A stretch of DNA of 64,000 nt from contig NZ_CP163435.1 in NCBI RefSeq assembly GCF_041051975.1, forward strand, positions 8,710,501-8,774,500, read 5' to 3'. The translations under genes and the position numbers were made by a program. This document shows, in pieces, positions 54,320-64,000 of the stretch; position 1 is the stretch's first letter, and each line of letters starts with the position of its first letter. Origin of the DNA: Streptomyces sp. R21. Lineage in GTDB: Bacteria > Actinomycetota > Actinomycetes > Streptomycetales > Streptomycetaceae. The notes beneath the pieces were generated by a model. The model worked only from the letters and a program-made list of their open reading frames with translations. It had not been told where the DNA came from and made no database searches.

Positions 54320-55171
54320 TCAGCTGTCCAGGCGCCGCGCGCTCAGCCAGTTGACCATCTTCGGGTCATGGTGGTCGAAGAAGAGCGTGGCTCCGGTGTC
54401 CAGGCCGGCGACGGACGCCATCTCGGCGTCGGTGAGCGCGAAGTCGAACACGTCGATGTTCTCCGCCATGCGCTCGGCGCGTACCGACTTCGGGATCGAG
54501 GCAACCCCACGCTGGACCGCCCAGCGCAGCACCACCTGGCCCACCGACTTCCCGTACTTCTTGCCGATTTCGCTCAGCACCGGGTTGGCGAACAGATCGT
54601 TCTTGCCCTCCGCGAAGCCACCCCACGCCTGGTGCTGGACGCCCTGCTCGCGCATCAGTTCCTGATAGTCGGCACGCTGGAAGAAGGGGTGGGTCTCGAT
54701 CTGGTTGACGGCGGGCGTGACCTCGTTGTTGATGATCAGGTCGAGCAGGCGGTCGGGGTAGAAGTTGGAGACGCCGATCGCCTTGGCACGGCCCTGCCGG
54801 TTGATCTCCTCCATGGCCCGCCACTGGCCGTACACGTCGCCGTAGGGCTGGTGCATCAGGTACAGGTCCAGGTAGTCGAGCCCGAGCTTGGCCAGCGACG
54901 CCTCGAAGGCACGCTTGGTGTTCTCCTCGGCAGGCCCGTCCTGGACGTACAGCTTGGTCGTGACGAAGAGTTCCTCGCGCGGGATGCCGCTGTTCTTGAT
55001 CGCCCGGCCGACGGCCTCCTCGTTGCCGTACGACGCCGCCGTGTCGAGCAGCCGATAGCCGGCCGCGAGGGCCTCGGTGACGACCTGCTCGGTCTCCTCG
55101 GCCGGGATCTGGAAGACGCCGAAGCCGAGGATCGGCATCTCGACGCCGTTGTTCAGGGTGACGTTCTGCAT
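54320..55171 (-). CDS. aldo/keto reductase (2,5-diketogluconate reductase type)
   Basis: A 283-residue NADPH-dependent reductase. The tetrad is visible in GYRLLDTAASYGNE, LFVTTKLYVQD and LYLMHQPYGDVYG, and the cofactor segment is IPKSVRAERMAENIDVFDFALTDAE. It is highly similar to the protein at 57288-58136 (both begin NNGVEMPILGFGVFQI), so a recent duplication. It lies 33 bp downstream of another aldo/keto reductase gene on the same strand and is probably cotranscribed with it. Confidence 0.93.
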   Translation of the reverse strand: MQNVTLNNGVEMPILGFGVFQIPAEETEQVVTEALAAGYRLLDTAASYGNEEAVGRAIKNSGIPREELFVTTKLYVQDGPAEENTKRAFEASLAKLGLDYLDLYLMHQPYGDVYGQWRAMEEINRQGRAKAIGVSNFYPDRLLDLIINNEVTPAVNQIETHPFFQRADYQELMREQGVQHQAWGGFAEGKNDLFANPVLSEIGKKYGKSVGQVVLRWAVQRGVASIPKSVRAERMAENIDVFDFALTDAEMASVAGLDTGATLFFDHHDPKMVNWLSARRLDS

Positions 55172-55204
55172 GGGATTTCCTTCAACGGGTTCAGCGGGGG
55201 AGGG

Positions 55205-56182
<978 letters not shown>

Positions 56183-56452
56183 CAGTGCTCTCCGCTCCGT
56201 CGTCTTCGGGCCGGTTCTTCGCAGGTGCTTGCGGACTGGGCGCTCGCCGTTCGGGAGCCGCTTCCACTCTGGCCCAGGCGTCCGGCCTCCGCTTGTCGCG
56301 TGCCCTCGGCCCATGGCGGCAGGGCCGGACCGGGCACGGCACCAAGCGCCGTACGGCACTGCGATCGTGGGCCTCATGGGAAGCCTATGGGCAGGTCCCG
56401 CCCGTCACGGCGCCTGAGCGCCTCAGATGACGGGCCGAGCTGTTCGGGGGAA

Positions 56453-56466
56453 TGACAGGGCCCCCA
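56453..56466 (+). promoter_or_regulatory. TGACAGGGCCCCCA motif, site 4
   Basis: A plus-strand copy lacking one C of the 15-mer, in the 389-bp gap between the flavodoxin and an aldo/keto reductase. It points toward the 3' end of the flavodoxin gene, with no evident plus-strand gene downstream, so it may act at a distance or be a relic. The rest of the gap (56183-56571) holds no recognisable gene. Confidence 0.5.
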
Positions 56467-56571
56467 ACATGTCGACCAAGTGGATCGGGGGTTTGTTACG
56501 GGCGGGCTCAAGACGCCGCGGGCCCGGCTCACGAGCGGTAGCGAACCGGCGCGCTGCCGGCAGCGCCTTGC

Positions 56572-57288
56572 TCAGTCCCGGAGGAGGCCGGTGCGGCGCA
56601 GCCACGACTGGACCGCGGCGTCGGCGTCCCGGACTTCCTCGCCGCGTACCGCGAGTCCTTCGCCGACGGTCGCGCCCCGGCACGACGCCGCGTAGTCGCG
56701 CTCGGTGGTGCCCAGCCCGCTCATGGCATGCGTCGTGAACGGAAGGACCGTCTTGCCCCGGAAGTCGAACTTCTCGGTGAAGGTCGTCATGATCATGGGT
56801 GCTCGTACGTTCCAGATGGGACTGCCCAGCAGCACCGTGTCGTAGCGCTCGATCGAGGACGGGAGGTCGGCGACGGCCGGCCGGGCATCGGCGTCCTGCT
56901 CGCGGATATTGCGCGCGACCGTCTCCTCGTAATCGTCCGAGTAGGGGTCGACGGCCTCGATGCGATGTACGTCGCACTCGATGCGCTCGCTGATCATGCG
57001 CGCGAGGACCTCGGTGTTGCCGACTTCGAGGTCGGCGCGCCCGCCGTAGGAGTAGTTCTCGCCCGGCCGGGAGAAGTAGGCCAGCAGGACCCGCTTTCCG
57101 GGCGAGGCCGTTGCAGCAGAACGCTCCGCGCTCTCCGAGGCGGCCCCGCTGGGTGAGGACGTGGAACAACCGGTGATCTGGAGACCGGTCATGGCGGTGG
57201 CTCCTCCCAGAAGTACGCCACGAAGGAGCGTGCGACGCCCCGGCGCGGCCGGTCGCGCTGTCCCGGCGTCGGGCTCAGCGGCTGTCAT
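56572..57288 (-). CDS. flavodoxin-like lipoprotein
   Basis: A 238-residue secreted flavodoxin. A Tat-like RRTLLRGVLLGGATA and a lipobox-like ITGCS (Cys near residue 41) suggest export and lipid anchoring. The flavodoxin fold has LLAYFSRPGENYSYGGRADLEVGNTEVLA, with an FMN-loop diverged by insertion, and DTVLLGSPIWNVRAPMIMTTF. Its ATG shares one base with the stop of the upstream aldo/keto reductase (TGATG), so the two are translationally coupled. It may feed electrons to surface or exported redox enzymes; that is inference. Confidence 0.87.
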   Translation of the reverse strand: MTAAEPDAGTARPAAPGRRTLLRGVLLGGATAMTGLQITGCSTSSPSGAASESAERSAATASPGKRVLLAYFSRPGENYSYGGRADLEVGNTEVLARMISERIECDVHRIEAVDPYSDDYEETVARNIREQDADARPAVADLPSSIERYDTVLLGSPIWNVRAPMIMTTFTEKFDFRGKTVLPFTTHAMSGLGTTERDYAASCRGATVGEGLAVRGEEVRDADAAVQSWLRRTGLLRD

Positions 57289-58136
57289 CAGCCGTGAATG
57301 CGCAGGTTGCCGATCCGGCTGACCTGGTCCGGGTCACGGTGGTCGAAGAACAGGGAGCTGCCGGTGTCCAGGGTGGCGACGGCGGCCATCTGGTCGTCGG
57401 TGAGCTCGAAGTCGAAGACGTCGAGGTTCTCCTTCATCCGCTCCACGCGGACCGACTTGGGGATGGCGACGACCTCCCGCTGTACGAGCCAGCGCAGGAC
57501 GACCTGCGCCACGGAACGGCCGTGCTGGTCGGCGATGGCGCTGAGCACCGGGTGCGTGAAGAGGTTGTTCCTGCCCTCGGCGAACCCGCCCCACGACTCG
57601 ATCTGCACGCCGCGCTCCCGCATCAGTTCCTGGTCGTCGGCGCGCTGGAAGAACGGGTGGGTCTCGATCTGGTTGACCGCGGGCGTGATCTCGTTGCGGT
57701 CGATCAGGTCGACGAGCCGGTCGGCGTAGAAGTTGGAGACGCCGATCGCCCTGACCCGGCCCTCGCGGTTCAGGTTCTCCATCGCACGCCAACAGCCGTG
57801 GACGTCGCCGTAGGGCTGGTGGATCAGGTACAGGTCGAGGTGGTCCAGGCCGAGCTTGCCCAGCGACGTCTCGAAGGCGCGCGCGGTGTTCTCCTCGCCG
57901 GTGTCCTGGACCCACAGCTTGGTGGTGACGAACAGTTCGTCGCGCGGGATGCCACTGGCGGCGATGGCGCGGCCGACGGCCTCCTCGTTGCCGTAGGCGG
58001 CCGCGGTGTCGATCATCCGGTAGCCGGCGGCCAGGGCCTCGGTGACGGCCTGTTCGGTCTGTTCCGGGGCGATCTGGAAGACGCCGAAGCCGAGGATCGG
58101 CATCTCGACGCCATTGTTGAGGGTGACGGTCTGCAT
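57288..58136 (-). CDS. aldo/keto reductase (2,5-diketogluconate reductase type)
   Basis: A 282-residue paralogue of the reductase at 54320-55171. The tetrad is in GYRMIDTAAAYGNE, LFVTTKLWVQD and LYLIHQPYGDVHG, and the cofactor region is IPKSVRVERMKENLDVFDFELTDDQ. ATG 58136 follows AAAAGGAAAG. It is coupled to the downstream flavodoxin and lies 73 bp after an MFS efflux gene in the same direction. MFS, reductase and flavodoxin thus look like one operon driven from the divergent promoter at 59.6-59.8 kb. Confidence 0.93.
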   Translation of the reverse strand: MQTVTLNNGVEMPILGFGVFQIAPEQTEQAVTEALAAGYRMIDTAAAYGNEEAVGRAIAASGIPRDELFVTTKLWVQDTGEENTARAFETSLGKLGLDHLDLYLIHQPYGDVHGCWRAMENLNREGRVRAIGVSNFYADRLVDLIDRNEITPAVNQIETHPFFQRADDQELMRERGVQIESWGGFAEGRNNLFTHPVLSAIADQHGRSVAQVVLRWLVQREVVAIPKSVRVERMKENLDVFDFELTDDQMAAVATLDTGSSLFFDHRDPDQVSRIGNLRIHG

Positions 58137-58209
58137 GCGACTTTCCTTTTGTACGGGGCGAGTTGGGGACAGTTGGCCGGTCGGAGTCCGGTTCATGTCG
58201 GCGTGCTCA

Positions 58210-59610
58210 TCACGCCTTCCGTTCGGGTCGCAGCAGCACGGTGGCCACGATGCTCACCGCCACGACCCCCGCGGCGATCAGGAGGCTGGTGTGCAGGCCG
58301 GAGACGAACCCGGCCCGGTCGGCGACCATCGCGCCGAAGACGGCGACGGCCAGGGCGCCACCGAGCTGGCGGGCCGCGTTCAGCACACCACTGGCGACAC
58401 CGGCCCGCTCGGCGGGCACGTTCTCCAGCAGCAGGGCCACCAGCGCGGTCACGGCCATCGCGCCGCCGGCACCGACGGGCACCATCAGCACGACCGACAG
58501 CCACACCGGCGCCCCGGCGGGCACCATCACCATGGCCAGCAGACCGACCGCCATCAGGCTCTGGCCGATGGTCACCGGTATCCGCGCACCGAACCGGGTC
58601 GCGAGGCGGGCGGCGACGGGGCCCATGAAGGAGGTGAGCACGGTCATCGGCAGGAATCCCACACCGGTGGCGAGCGCGCTGAGGCCGTGCACCTGCTGGA
58701 GGTACAGCCCCAGCAGGAAGATCATTCCGTAGAAGCCGACGTTCAGGGCGAAGCCGATGGCGGCGGAGAGCGACATCGTGCGGGAGCGCAGGAGCGGCAG
58801 CGGCGTCATCGGATGCCTGCCGCGGGCCTGTGCGACCACGTAGACCACGGCCGCCACGACGGCCACGGCGAAGGCGGCCAGGACCCGTGGAGTTCCGAAA
58901 CCGTCCGCACCGGCCTCGATGACGGCGTACGTCAACGCACCCATGGCGGCGACGGCGGACACCTGGCCGGTCCAGTCGAAGGGCGACTCCTGCCGGGGGG
59001 AAGGCTGGGCGCGCCGGAGAAGCAGCAGGGCCACCGCGCCGACGGGCACGTTGACGAAGAAGATCATCCGCCAGTCGACCACCGTCAGCAGTCCGCCGGC
59101 CACCGGTCCGGCGGCCGCACCGACCGAGCCGCTCACACCCCACAGGGCGATCGCCTTCGCTCGCTCCGCCGGGTCGGGAAAGGTCTCCCGCAGCAGGGCG
59201 AGGGAGGAGGGGACGACCATCGCGGCCCCGGCTCCCTGCACCAGCCGCGCCGCCACCAGAACGCCCAGATTCGGCGCGATCCCGCACACCGCGGACGCTG
59301 CGACGAACAGCCCCAGGCCGACGGCGAACGCCTGCCGGGCGCCGATACGGTCACTGATCGCGCCGGCGGACAGCAGGAACGCGGCGAAGGCGAGCGTGTA
59401 GCCGTCGACCACCCACTGAAGGCCGGTCATCCCGCTGCCGAAGCCGCGCCCGATCGAGGGAAGGGCGACGTTCACGATCATCGCGTCGACCATGATCGTG
59501 AAGAAGCCGATCAGGACGGCGGCCAGCGCCATACGCCCGCCCGACCGGCTCTGCGGCGGCAGGCCGACCGATCCTGGGTGCAGGGGTGTGGACGAGGCGG
59601 GCACGGACAC
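58210..59610 (-). CDS. MFS efflux transporter, DHA2 family
   Basis: A 466-residue, 14-helix efflux protein. D1 motif IMVDAMIVNVALPSIGRGF, motif A as GAISDRIGARQAFAVG, motif C-like GSVGAAAGPVAGGLL. GTG 59610, with AGGAGAAC upstream, is preferred over several upstream in-frame starts. It is divergent from an MmyB-like regulator, with motif site 5 between them, and is the first gene of a probable operon with an aldo/keto reductase and flavodoxin. Confidence 0.9.
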   Translation of the reverse strand: MSVPASSTPLHPGSVGLPPQSRSGGRMALAAVLIGFFTIMVDAMIVNVALPSIGRGFGSGMTGLQWVVDGYTLAFAAFLLSAGAISDRIGARQAFAVGLGLFVAASAVCGIAPNLGVLVAARLVQGAGAAMVVPSSLALLRETFPDPAERAKAIALWGVSGSVGAAAGPVAGGLLTVVDWRMIFFVNVPVGAVALLLLRRAQPSPRQESPFDWTGQVSAVAAMGALTYAVIEAGADGFGTPRVLAAFAVAVVAAVVYVVAQARGRHPMTPLPLLRSRTMSLSAAIGFALNVGFYGMIFLLGLYLQQVHGLSALATGVGFLPMTVLTSFMGPVAARLATRFGARIPVTIGQSLMAVGLLAMVMVPAGAPVWLSVVLMVPVGAGGAMAVTALVALLLENVPAERAGVASGVLNAARQLGGALAVAVFGAMVADRAGFVSGLHTSLLIAAGVVAVSIVATVLLRPERKA

Positions 59611-59718
59611 GGGACGTTCTCCTGTGCTGGAAGGGCAGGATGCTGACAAGATCGAGCCTCCCGCCATTCCGGAAGCGGTGGCAGGCCGGGCTGTGCCGGG
59701 GAGCGGTGTTCGGGGGTG

Positions 59719-59733
59719 CGACAGGGCCCCCCA
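59719..59733 (+). promoter_or_regulatory. CGACAGGGCCCCCCA motif, site 5
   Basis: One mismatch from the 15-mer, in the gap between the divergent MFS and MmyB-like genes. It ends 41 nt before the regulator's ATG at 59775, the same spacing as site 2. A TGAGACTTG sequence 8-16 nt before the ATG could be the -10 region. Confidence 0.7.
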
Positions 59734-59774
59734 CACGCCTGCCACGCAGGTCAGTGCGGTGTGAGACTTGCGGA

Positions 59775-60695
59775 ATGTCACCCGAGCAGAGCACCAGCAG
59801 GAGCGGCGACATGGAGCTGGGCCGGTTCCTGCGCGCACGCCGTACCCAGACCCGCCCCGACCAGGTCGGCCTGACCATGGGAACCGGCCTGCGCCGTACC
59901 CCCGGTCTGCGTCGCGAGGAACTGGCCACGCTCGCCGGCATCAGCATCGACTACTACGTCCGTCTGGAGCGCGGCAAGGAGACCCGGCCCAGCCCCTCCG
60001 TGCTCGACGCCCTCGCCCGCGCCCTGCGCCTGGACGACGCGGAGCACCAGCACCTGCGCGAACTCGCCGCCCAGGCCGCCCGGTACGCCCCCGAGCCCCC
60101 GCCGCCGCCCAGCCGGACCGTGCGCCCGCACCTGAAGCTGGTCCTGGAGACGCTCCGGCCGAGCCCCGCCTACGTCATCAGCCGCAGCATGGACCTGCTC
60201 GCCTGGAACCCCGGCGGCCTCGCCCTGTACGCGGGCCTCGCCGAGTGGCCCGCGACCCAGCGCAACCTCGCCCGGTATCTCTTCCTGCACCCCACCGCGC
60301 GCACCCTTTTCCACGATGCATGGGAGTACCAGGTCCGCGGCTGCGTCGCCCGGCTCCGCGCCCAGGCCGGCATCGACCCGGACGCTCCCGACCTCACCAG
60401 CCTGGTGGGTGAACTCCTGCTGAAGAGCCCCGACTTCGCCAGACTGTGGGAGCGCTACGACGTCGTCGGGCGCAAGAAGGCGCAGAAGACCTTCCACCAC
60501 CCGCAGGTCGGCGCCCTCACCCTCACCGGGCAGAGCATGCACATCGAGGACACCCCGGGCCAACGCCTCGGCGTCTACACCGCCGAACCGGGCACTGCCG
60601 ACCACGACGCCATGATCCTGCTCGACCTGGCCGTGCCGGGGCCCGCCGGGCAACCGGACACGAAGGCCGAACAGCAACGGCACCTCCAGCCCTGA
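59775..60695 (+). CDS. MmyB-like XRE-family regulator
   Basis: A 306-residue regulator with an Xre-type helix-turn-helix (about residues 13-80: RRTPGLRREELATLAGISIDYYVRLERGKE) and a C-terminal MmyB-like ligand domain with NLARYLFLHPTARTLFHDAWEY and TFHHPQVGALTL. ATG 59775 is preferred because of the constant distance to motif site 5. It is divergent from the MFS-reductase-flavodoxin operon and probably regulates it and itself. The downstream regulator gene is a convergent paralogue whose stop is 9 bp away. Confidence 0.92.
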   Translation: MSPEQSTSRSGDMELGRFLRARRTQTRPDQVGLTMGTGLRRTPGLRREELATLAGISIDYYVRLERGKETRPSPSVLDALARALRLDDAEHQHLRELAAQAARYAPEPPPPPSRTVRPHLKLVLETLRPSPAYVISRSMDLLAWNPGGLALYAGLAEWPATQRNLARYLFLHPTARTLFHDAWEYQVRGCVARLRAQAGIDPDAPDLTSLVGELLLKSPDFARLWERYDVVGRKKAQKTFHHPQVGALTLTGQSMHIEDTPGQRLGVYTAEPGTADHDAMILLDLAVPGPAGQPDTKAEQQRHLQP

Positions 60696-60704
60696 CCCTG
60701 CGGG

Positions 60705-61619
60705 TCACGGCGAGGACGACGTGGCCTCGTTCTGGTTCGAAGCCGCGTCGCGCGGTGTCGGCTGGGAGCCGAGCAGGTCGAGGAGGACGAGGGCGTCGTG
60801 CTCGGCGGTGTCCGGCGCTGCGTAGTAGGTGACGAGACGGTGGCCGGGGGTGCCCTCCAGCTCCATGGTCTGGTAGCCGAGGGTGAAGTCGCCGACTTCG
60901 GGGTGGTGGAAGGACTTGCGGCCGTGGGCGCGGCTCTTGATGTCGTAGCGCTCCCACAGGCGGACGAACTCGGGGCTCTTCAGCAGGAGTTCACCGACGA
61001 GCCGGGTCAGGTCGGGCGCGTCCGGGTCGGTGCCCGCGAGTGCGCGCAGGCGGGCGACACAGCCGCGGACCTGGGTGGCCCAGTCGTGGAAAAGGGTGCG
61101 CGCGGCGGGGTGCAGGAAGACGTACCGGGCGAGGTTGCGCTGCCGGGCGGGCCACTCCTCGATGCCGGCGAGCAGTCTCAGTCCGCCGGGGTTGGCGGCG
61201 AGCAGGTCGCCCGTGCGGCTGACCACGTGGGCGGGGTTCGGCCGCAGACTCTCCAGCAGCAGCTTCACGCCCGGCCGTACGGTCCGGCTGGGCGCTGGCG
61301 CAGGCTCCGGGGCGATACGGGCGGCGATCACGGCCAGCGTGCGCAGGTGCTCGTGTTCGTCGTCCTCCAGGCGCAGTGCCCGGGCCAGGGAGTCGAGGAC
61401 GGACGGACCGGGTCGGGTTTCCCTGCCGCGCTCGAGGCGGGTGTAGTAGTCGAGGCTGATCCCCGCCAGGGTGGCCAGCTCCGCACGGCGCAGTCCGGGC
61501 GTGCGGCGCATCCCGGAGGCGACCGTGAGACCGGCCTCGGCGGGGGAGATCCGCGCTCTGCGGGCGCGCAGGAAGCGCCCCAGCTCGGTGCCCCCGCTCG
61601 TGGGCTGCTCACGTGTCAT
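60705..61619 (-). CDS. MmyB-like XRE-family regulator
   Basis: A 304-residue paralogue. The helix-turn-helix contains MRRTPGLRRAELATLAGISLDYYTRLERGRE. The ligand domain contains RNLARYVFLHPAARTLFHDWATQVRG and SFHHPEVGDFTLGYQTMELEGTPGH. The start ATG at 61619 lies 42 nt downstream of motif site 6. It is convergent with the regulator at 59775. A short Ser/Thr/Asn-rich C-terminus follows the domain. Its targets may include genes with the same motif. Confidence 0.92.
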   Translation of the reverse strand: MTREQPTSGGTELGRFLRARRARISPAEAGLTVASGMRRTPGLRRAELATLAGISLDYYTRLERGRETRPGPSVLDSLARALRLEDDEHEHLRTLAVIAARIAPEPAPAPSRTVRPGVKLLLESLRPNPAHVVSRTGDLLAANPGGLRLLAGIEEWPARQRNLARYVFLHPAARTLFHDWATQVRGCVARLRALAGTDPDAPDLTRLVGELLLKSPEFVRLWERYDIKSRAHGRKSFHHPEVGDFTLGYQTMELEGTPGHRLVTYYAAPDTAEHDALVLLDLLGSQPTPRDAASNQNEATSSSP

Positions 61620-61661
61620 GTCTTCGAGTCTGCGGTCACAAGTGACCGGCCGGTAGGCGGT

Positions 61662-61676
61662 TGGGAGGCCCTGTCA
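61662..61676 (-). promoter_or_regulatory. TGACAGGGCCTCCCA motif, site 6
   Basis: One mismatch from the 15-mer, on the minus strand, ending 42 nt before the ATG of the regulator at 61619. A GCAGACTCG stretch near the start resembles the -10-like sequence at site 5. Confidence 0.7.
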
Positions 61677-61775
61677 CACCCCGGAATACCGTTCCCCGGC
61701 ATTGGGGGCGCGCGTGAGAGGGCAGCGAGTCCTGCCGGGTCGCGCGGGTCGGCCCGGCAGGACTGCGCCCGTGTC

Positions 61776-63602
61776 TCAGACCCTGCCCGACAGGCGCCAG
61801 ATCTGGTTCTTCTTCGTAGCGAGGGCGCTCGCGGGGTCGCAGGTCCACTGGTGGATCCGGGCGCCGGGAGCGGTGGAGATGTCGCTGACGTCGACGCACT
61901 TGCCGCTGTGGACGGCGACGAGTTGGTAGTCGTGGCTGTTGCCGAGTGCGGTGACGGGGTTGAGGGTGAACATCTGGTTGGTGGCGCCGCTGCAGGTGTA
62001 CTGGATGACGGCGGCGTCGTCGGCGGTGGAGGCTCCGGAGACGTCGAGGCACTTGCCGCTGAGTTCGTTGACGACGGTGTAGGTGTTCGTCCGGCCCGAC
62101 ACCGGCTTGAGGTCGAGCATCTGCTGGTAGCCGCCCTCGCAGTTCCACTGCTGGTACTGGGTGCCGTTGGCGGTGCTCAGGTCGGTGTCGTCCAGGCACT
62201 GGCCGCTGTTCTGGCTGACGGCGACCGTGGACACGGTGGTGTCGGACGGCGGGAGCAGGGTGACGGTGTAGCCGTCCTTGGCGTTGCTCCAGGGGAGGCT
62301 GACCGAGGCCGCGTTGTTGCTGACCGTCAGGGTGGTGTCGGAGATCGTCTCCGGGCCTGCCACCGCGGCGCCGTTGTTGTAGGGGACGCGCTGGACGACC
62401 GCGCGGACCTTGCCGCTCTCCACCACCGAAGTCGTGTTCAGACCGGTGAGGTTGACGGTCACCGTGCCGGTGTTGCCGTTGCTGCCGAGCAGGATCTTGG
62501 CGTTCTTCGCGGAGTTGTCCTTGGTGGCCAGGCCGTCGGTGCCGGAGCCGGGGACGAGGTTGACGATGTTGCCGGTCTGGGAGCCGTAGTAGCGGTACAT
62601 GAACCACTCGCCCAGCGGCAGGTACTGGCCTGCGCTGTTCTTGGTGAGCAGGTTCGCCTCGTTGTCGTGCAAAGCGGTGCCGGAGGCCCAGTTGCCGCGC
62701 AGGCCGTCGGCGCCCGCCCGCTCCAGGCGGCCGATGAACCAGGCGCCGCCGCCGGGGTTCTGCTGGGAGAGCGCGGCGTACTCGTTGATCTGGTACGGGC
62801 GGGTGTTGGTCAGTCCCGCGGCGGCGAGGGTGGAGTTGGCGCCGGCGACGCCCGGGACGGGGTCGGCGGGTTCGTCGTGCCAGCTGTAGATGTCGGGGGC
62901 GACGTTGTTGGCCTTGACGTAGTTGAGATACGTGGTCCACCAGCTGTTGGAGGAGGTGGGCTGGCCGGCGATGCTGGGGCCGACGATGAGCTGGCCCGGG
63001 AACGCCGCCCGGACGCGGGCGTAGAACCGCGACCACATCTGCAGGTACTGCGCCTGCGAGGCGCCCCAGAAGCCGCTGCCGTCGGGCTCGTTCCACAGGT
63101 CCCACTGGACCGTCATGTTGTTGGCTTTGACGTCGCCGATGAGCTGGGTGACGAAGTTGTCGAACTGTGTCCAGTTTCCGTTGTCACCGGGCCAGCCCAC
63201 GTGGGTGGTGCTGTCGGCGCCCCACAGGTCGTGCGGCAGGATCACGAAGGTGCCGCCGAGGGCGGCGGTGCGCTTGTACTGCGCCAGGGTCGAGTTCCAG
63301 CGGGTCTGGTACTCGGCGAGGCTGGTGGCGTAGCCGCCGCTGTTGAGCTGGGCGCCGCCGGCCCGCATGAAGTGCCACTTGATGTCCTTGAAGAAGTGGT
63401 CCTGCGGGAGCGAGCCGTTCGGCGTCATGCCGTAGATCATTCCGGAGGCGCGGTAGGTGGGGGCGCCCCCGGCGGTGGCGAAGTCGACGGTGACGCTGGT
63501 GTCGGCGGCGTGCGAGGAGGTGGCGGGGAGCAGGCTCGCGGCCAGGGTCGTCAGCAGGACGGCGGCGGTTCTGAAAAGTGGGCGTGGTGAACTCAGGTAC
63601 AT
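61776..63602 (-). CDS. secreted GH39-like glycosidase with ricin-type lectin domain
   Basis: A 608-residue extracellular enzyme. A signal peptide (LFRTAAVLLTTLAASLLPATSSHA, residues 9-32) precedes a clan GH-A barrel. The acid/base is probably Glu172 in WDLWNEPDG, and the nucleophile probably Glu274 in QINEYAA. A beta-sandwich (about 365-455) and a C-terminal ricin-type beta-trefoil (about 465-605) follow, with repeats NSGQCLDDTDLS, LSGKCLDVSGAS and HSGKCVDVSDIS. ATG 63602, preceded by GAAAGAG, is preferred to a GTG 15 bp upstream. It likely cleaves a plant polysaccharide such as xylan; the substrate is inferred. The next gene upstream on the same strand is also secreted-carbohydrate related. 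Confidence 0.82.
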   Translation of the reverse strand: MYLSSPRPLFRTAAVLLTTLAASLLPATSSHAADTSVTVDFATAGGAPTYRASGMIYGMTPNGSLPQDHFFKDIKWHFMRAGGAQLNSGGYATSLAEYQTRWNSTLAQYKRTAALGGTFVILPHDLWGADSTTHVGWPGDNGNWTQFDNFVTQLIGDVKANNMTVQWDLWNEPDGSGFWGASQAQYLQMWSRFYARVRAAFPGQLIVGPSIAGQPTSSNSWWTTYLNYVKANNVAPDIYSWHDEPADPVPGVAGANSTLAAAGLTNTRPYQINEYAALSQQNPGGGAWFIGRLERAGADGLRGNWASGTALHDNEANLLTKNSAGQYLPLGEWFMYRYYGSQTGNIVNLVPGSGTDGLATKDNSAKNAKILLGSNGNTGTVTVNLTGLNTTSVVESGKVRAVVQRVPYNNGAAVAGPETISDTTLTVSNNAASVSLPWSNAKDGYTVTLLPPSDTTVSTVAVSQNSGQCLDDTDLSTANGTQYQQWNCEGGYQQMLDLKPVSGRTNTYTVVNELSGKCLDVSGASTADDAAVIQYTCSGATNQMFTLNPVTALGNSHDYQLVAVHSGKCVDVSDISTAPGARIHQWTCDPASALATKKNQIWRLSGRV

Positions 63603-63644
63603 GTGCGGCTCTTTCACCTGGGGAGGGAGGGGGAGGTTCGCTCG

Positions 63645-64000
63645 CTACTTCTCGGCGAGCGGGGTGACGGCGATCCGGTCGATGACCGGTGCGTACGGGG
63701 AGCGCTGGTCGTACTGGTTGTAGGTGTCGCCGTTGAAGTCGGGCAGTTCGGCCGCGGTGAAGGAGAGCCGGTTCGCGCCCTTCTGCAACGTCACCGGGAC
63801 GGTCAGTTCCCGGAAGTCGTCGAAGTGGAAGGTCGTCGGGAACAGCACGCGACGAGCCGGTCCGCCGTTGACCGAGAGGTCGGCGTGGCGGGCGATCGGG
63901 TCGGGGTTGTAGTGGGTGGCGGGCGCCTGTTCGGCGTTGGAGTAGCGGATGGTCACAGCGTGCCGGCCGGAGTGCTTGGCGACGACGTCGACGGTGAGGG
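63645..64000 (-). CDS. carbohydrate-binding (CBM6/35-like) protein, partial
   Basis: The last 118 or so codons of a gene whose start lies beyond the window. The visible part is a beta-rich module with VVAKHSGRHAVTIRYSN, LSVNGGPARRVLFPTTFHF, VPVTLQKGANRLSFTA and a final VIDRIAVTPLAEK. The order matches CBM6/CBM35-type modules at the C-terminus of secreted glycoside hydrolases. The stop is 43 bp upstream of the GH39-like gene, so they may form an operon for polysaccharide use. The catalytic domain, if any, is not visible. Confidence 0.65.
   Translation of the reverse strand, partial: LTVDVVAKHSGRHAVTIRYSNAEQAPATHYNPDPIARHADLSVNGGPARRVLFPTTFHFDDFRELTVPVTLQKGANRLSFTAAELPDFNGDTYNQYDQRSPYAPVIDRIAVTPLAEK

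Noticed and set aside
60798..63590. Long plus-strand frame opposite the MmyB-like regulator and glycosidase
   Set aside because: Antisense of two conserved genes and of the intergenic gap with motif site 6; Val/Gly/Ala-rich without domains.

Overview
The window looks like Streptomyces or a close relative. GC content is very high, third codon positions are strongly G/C, GTG starts are common, and the gene families are typical of that genus: ECF41 sigma factor, MmyB-like regulators, NarL-type two-component systems, DUF4333, DUF2871 and DUF6192. No rRNA, tRNA, CRISPR array or replication origin was seen. The many broken transposases, integrase scars and decayed genes point to an accessory region such as a chromosome arm; that is inference.

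Left part (0-14 kb): a PLP-dependent ammonia-lyase; a LysE remnant fused to an ISL3 transposase remnant; an ECF41 sigma factor with its FAD/NAD(P) oxidoreductase and a candidate promoter; a decayed DUF6192 gene ending in a perfect 31-bp inverted repeat; an orphan histidine kinase divergent from a DUF4333 protein and a MacB-type ABC transporter; a DHA2 efflux pump; and a second ISL3 transposase split by an intact small gene.

14-22 kb: one clean operon, glyA-soxB-soxD-soxA-soxG-purU, for sarcosine/glycine/one-carbon metabolism. It faces a GntR regulator across a palindrome. 22-29 kb: small redox and detoxification genes (AhpD-like, peptidase E, quinone oxidoreductase with divergent LysR), then a four-gene operon of small membrane proteins and a cupin facing an AraC regulator across a 20-bp tandem repeat array.

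29-38 kb: two two-component/ABC modules. In each a NarL-type kinase/regulator pair lies divergent from an ABC transporter, and the two upstream regions share a 12-bp word. 38-45 kb: a gene graveyard holding IS630, CorA, GH78 rhamnosidase, AraC, a second kinase/DUF4333 pair, integrase and TetR remnants, with a heptanucleotide microsatellite.

45-62 kb: an oxidoreductase island with three MmyB-like regulators, four aldo/keto reductases, an SDR, a Tat-exported xanthine-dehydrogenase-type enzyme, a lipoprotein flavodoxin, an MFS pump and a Na+/H+ antiporter. A 15-bp word, TGACAGGGCCCCCCA, and close variants recur in its intergenic regions. In three cases it sits at an almost identical distance (41-42 nt) from a start codon. 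This is the best candidate for an undescribed regulon, perhaps for aldehyde or redox stress. The right end carries a secreted GH39-like glycosidase with a ricin-type lectin domain and the end of another secreted carbohydrate-binding protein.
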